From positions 1 to 64,000 of the forward strand of contig NZ_JAHQYI010000003.1 of the NCBI RefSeq assembly GCF_019061125.1: a stretch of 64,000 bases of DNA. Reading direction: 5' to 3'. This DNA is from Microbacterium sp. NC79. Lineage in GTDB: Bacteria > Actinomycetota > Actinomycetes > Actinomycetales > Microbacteriaceae. Below are positions 61,543-64,000 of this stretch, in pieces; position 1 is the stretch's first letter, and each line of letters starts with the position of its first letter. Under the pieces are notes generated by a model. The model was not told the origin of the DNA, made no database searches, and worked only from the letters and a program-made list of their open reading frames with translations. The position numbers and the translations under genes were made by a program.

Positions 61543-62765
61543 GATTGTCCTTTCGCCAACTGCGCAATGAAGTCGCGCCACGGAACCCGTTTGCTGGGGT
61601 CATCAAACCGGGGCAAACCCAGCGCCCGTTCCGCAATCTGATCGCGAAGCACCTCACTGGTTCCACCGGCAATGGTCTTCGCCTGCACGCGCATGAATGC
61701 CCACTGGTCTGCGGCCGCGGTCATGTCATCAATTGCTGGTGACGTGCGGTCGATGGAACCACTGGACATACGCAGTCCCTGGAGCCGTTTCGTGTGTTCC
61801 GCCTGAAGAACTTTGTTAACCGGTGCGCCCTTGGCAATGGGTTCGGCGCCGGCTGCCCGGAGCGCCGCATTGCGGGCATTGTTGAGGCCGATCAGCAGAT
61901 CATCGACGAGGCTGGAGGCCAATCGCGTGCGCTCCACGGCACCAGCCTGGTTCCACCGCTCTTCAATGAGAGATTCGATGCCGCGTCCGATGACGGAGCC
62001 GGGAGTTGCGGCTCCTGCGCCCGAGCCAGCACGGCGCTCAAAGGCAAGCACCGTGCGCACAATTTCCCACCCCTGTCCCGGGGTTCCGAGAAGAGAATCG
62101 TTGGGCAGCGAGACGTTGTCGAGACGCACTTCAAAGAATTCGGCGTCGCCGGTCATCTGTTTGATGGGTGCGATGGTGACGCCCGGCGCATCCATCGGAA
62201 CCAGGAAGACACTGAGTCCGGCGTGCTTAACAACAGAGGTATCGGTTCGCACCACCGCCAAGCCCCACGCTGAGATGTCTGCGCGGCTCGTCCACACCTT
62301 GCCACCGTTGAGAACCCAACCGCCATCCGTCGCGGTCGCCGCGGTGCGGACGCTCGCGAGGTCACTGCCTGCCTCGGTCTCGCTGAAGAGTTGGCACCAA
62401 AACACCTCGTTATGCGAAATGCGCGGAAGGTGCAGGTCGCGTTGCTCAGGCGTGCCGTACTGCAAAATTGTGGGACCAATCCAGCCGCTGCCGATCGCAC
62501 TTTCAACCCGGCCGACACGCCAACGTGCCAGTGTGCGCCGCGCGAGCACAGCGGCGTCAGCATCGATGCCGCGCCCGCCATATTCCGTGGGCCATTCCGG
62601 GGTCAGCCACCCCTCGGCCGCGACGGCGTTCGCCAGGCTCCGCCCGTGGACATCGTCAGCAACGAAGCTCGCGAGCGCATCGTCATCACCAGTCTCGACG
62701 GCACGGATCCACGGCTCGGGCAGCAGGTCACGCAACAGGGTTTCCAGCTCACGTACCTCAGACAT
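61539..62765 (-). CDS. Acyl-CoA dehydrogenase, full-length FadE type (probable alpha2-beta2 partner)
   Basis: A 408-residue member: FWCQLFSETEAGSDLASVRT near residue 130 and WVLNGGKVWTSRADISAW near 155 bind FAD and substrate, and TIAGGTSEVLRDQIAERALG near the C terminus is the typical end. ATG 62765 lies eight bases inside the end of the upstream ligase gene; the longer frame to 62849 has no ribosome site. Paired with the short FadE gene. Confidence 0.9.
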   Translation of the reverse strand: MSEVRELETLLRDLLPEPWIRAVETGDDDALASFVADDVHGRSLANAVAAEGWLTPEWPTEYGGRGIDADAAVLARRTLARWRVGRVESAIGSGWIGPTILQYGTPEQRDLHLPRISHNEVFWCQLFSETEAGSDLASVRTAATATDGGWVLNGGKVWTSRADISAWGLAVVRTDTSVVKHAGLSVFLVPMDAPGVTIAPIKQMTGDAEFFEVRLDNVSLPNDSLLGTPGQGWEIVRTVLAFERRAGSGAGAATPGSVIGRGIESLIEERWNQAGAVERTRLASSLVDDLLIGLNNARNAALRAAGAEPIAKGAPVNKVLQAEHTKRLQGLRMSSGSIDRTSPAIDDMTAAADQWAFMRVQAKTIAGGTSEVLRDQIAERALGLPRFDDPSKRVPWRDFIAQLAKGQS

Positions 62766-64000
62766 CGTGCACCACCACTCGAGCATCCAGGGCGATAAGT
62801 GAACCGTCAGCGACCCCAATGGGGTTCGCCTCGACGAGTCCGTAACCACGCTGTGCGACGCGGATCATGCGTTGTGCAACATCAGCAAGCTGTGCCGCCA
62901 GGGTGTCGTATCGCTGGCCGCCTCGGGCGAACACGTTCTCATTCAGCGCAGCCGTCAGCTCGGCCGCACTCACGGCCGCCGGCATCGTGACCGTACGACC
63001 CATGAGTTCCACGTTGGAACCACCGAGCCCAGCCGTCACCACAAGCCCAAACGTGGGGTCGTGACGCACACCCACAAAGAGCTCGAGCGAGGCAGCAATC
63101 TGCGTGGCAACGATGACCTGCTCACTGCCGGCAAGCATCACCGCGACGGAAGAGCGCAGTGCCTCGCGGCTGACACCGAGCCGCACGCCGCCTGCCAAAG
63201 CCTTGTGCGTTGCGGCATCGACATCACTCTTGAGAACGACCGGCCACCCCAGGGCGCCCGCGTGCTTTTCTGCTTCATCCGGCGACTGCACGACCGCCCA
63301 CGGCGCCACTTCAATGCCCGCTTCTTCAAACAGCGCCAGGCTATCTGAGGCCGACAGCGTCACCTCGGCGAGCTCAGCGTCGTGACGAATGAGTTCCACC
63401 GGGGCGTCGCGACGGACGGCACCGGTGAGCGCCGCCACGGCTTCGCCCATGGCCTCCAGGTCGCCGGCGACGAAGACATCACCAGACATCTCCGGAGCGC
63501 CCAGACCATCAAGAAGAGCCACCACGGCGGGGACCTTAAGCTGCTGCAGCGGTGCAACGAACGCCGTGCGACCAATCGCGACTACAGCGTCAACCTCACC
63601 GCTGGCGGCGATTTCAGCACACAGTCGGCCGACAAGCTCAGCATCAGCGACCGCCTGTGCCGTCACGTCAACGGGGTTGGCGGCGCTGGCAAAAGCGGGG
63701 AGATGAGCCAGGAGTGAGGCTTGCAGTTCAGCGCTCAACGTCGGAACAGCAAGCCCGTGGCTGGCCAGAATATCGGCGGCCACGACGCCCGCACCACCCG
63801 ATCCGGTCACCAGGGCGACGCGATGACCGGGAACACGTCGGGCGACGGCGATGGCGTGCGCTGCCGTCAGGAGCTCACGGTCGGAGTGCACGACATGGGC
63901 ACCGCACATCTTCAACAGTTCAATGAGCACGTCTGAGTCCGTTGCCAGTGCACTCGTGTGCGAAGCCGCTGCGTTCGCGCCGACTTGGCTTCGTCCGCCG
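62758..64000 (-). CDS. NDP-forming acyl-CoA ligase (acetate-CoA ligase family), partial
   Basis: The gene runs off the right edge; the visible 413 residues start in GRSQVGANAAASHTSALATD, a typical phosphate-loop region, and include VALVTGSGGAGVVAADILA and a C-terminal ATP-grasp domain (WPVVLKSDVDAATHKALAGG, then DPTFGLVVTAGLGG and LVEANPIGV). Missing are the N-terminal CoA-binding domain and the start. These ligases make acyl-CoA with ATP giving ADP. It is upstream of and coupled to the FadE pair. Confidence 0.88.
   Translation of the reverse strand, partial: GGRSQVGANAAASHTSALATDSDVLIELLKMCGAHVVHSDRELLTAAHAIAVARRVPGHRVALVTGSGGAGVVAADILASHGLAVPTLSAELQASLLAHLPAFASAANPVDVTAQAVADAELVGRLCAEIAASGEVDAVVAIGRTAFVAPLQQLKVPAVVALLDGLGAPEMSGDVFVAGDLEAMGEAVAALTGAVRRDAPVELIRHDAELAEVTLSASDSLALFEEAGIEVAPWAVVQSPDEAEKHAGALGWPVVLKSDVDAATHKALAGGVRLGVSREALRSSVAVMLAGSEQVIVATQIAASLELFVGVRHDPTFGLVVTAGLGGSNVELMGRTVTMPAAVSAAELTAALNENVFARGGQRYDTLAAQLADVAQRMIRVAQRGYGLVEANPIGVADGSLIALDARVVVHDV

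Overview
The window is high-GC DNA from an actinobacterium, most likely a member of the Microbacteriaceae. This rests on the DUF222/13E12 HNH nuclease, an actinobacterial rRNA leader at the left edge, TetR-controlled paa operons and tightly packed operons with ATGA overlaps. No rRNA body, complete tRNA, CRISPR array, integrase or complete insertion sequence is present. Assignment below family level is not supported by the sequence alone.

Layout. (1) 1-900: an rRNA operon promoter and leader pointing left out of the window, then gene-free DNA with an 18-bp tandem repeat and two hairpins. (2) 0.9-15.4 kb: aromatic catabolism. A flavin monooxygenase is divergent from an IclR regulator; a leftward operon paaABCDE-paaG is followed by a second leftward operon paaF-paaH-paaZ-paaI. 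Both paa operons begin with the same inverted-repeat operator. Two HNH nuclease genes sit between them. paaK (ligase) and paaJ (thiolase) are not here. (3) 16.0-33.3 kb: a defence and mobile island with remnants and broken genes. It holds a reverse transcriptase with a separate HEPN RNase gene, a three-gene methylase/helicase system in which the methylase appears split around the helicase gene, a PIN-domain gene with a damaged ImmA/IrrE-like partner, a Shedu-like nuclease, a VapBC45-type toxin-antitoxin pair, a frameshifted DUF91/EVE nuclease and several unknown proteins. A seven-base word (CGGAACC/GGTTCCG) that is very common in the flanks is almost absent here. (4) 33.4-39.6 kb: an acyltransferase, a branched-chain 2-oxoacid dehydrogenase operon (E1 alpha, E1 beta, E2), and a divergent Lrp-type plus TetR-type regulator pair; the TetR protein is a candidate PaaR. 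(5) 41.3-46.4 kb: a HAD hydrolase, a PhnDCEE-type phosphonate/phosphite transporter and an RpiR regulator, closed by a strong terminator. (6) 46.6-64 kb: a second catabolic locus with a luciferase-like oxidoreductase, alcohol and aldehyde dehydrogenases, an NMT1/SsuA-type ABC importer, five acyl-CoA dehydrogenases, a thiolase, an SDR dehydrogenase and two kinds of acyl-CoA ligase. This reads as uptake, CoA activation and beta-oxidation of an unidentified, possibly cyclic, carboxylic acid.

The most interesting candidate for an undescribed system is 21205-26181. Two genes carry SAM-binding modules (one intact, one degenerate and fused to a GIY-YIG-like/helicase protein), and the only NPPY catalytic motif lies in a third gene. 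The RT plus HEPN pair at 18164-20189 is the second. All counts and repeat matches were made by eye; no database search was run.
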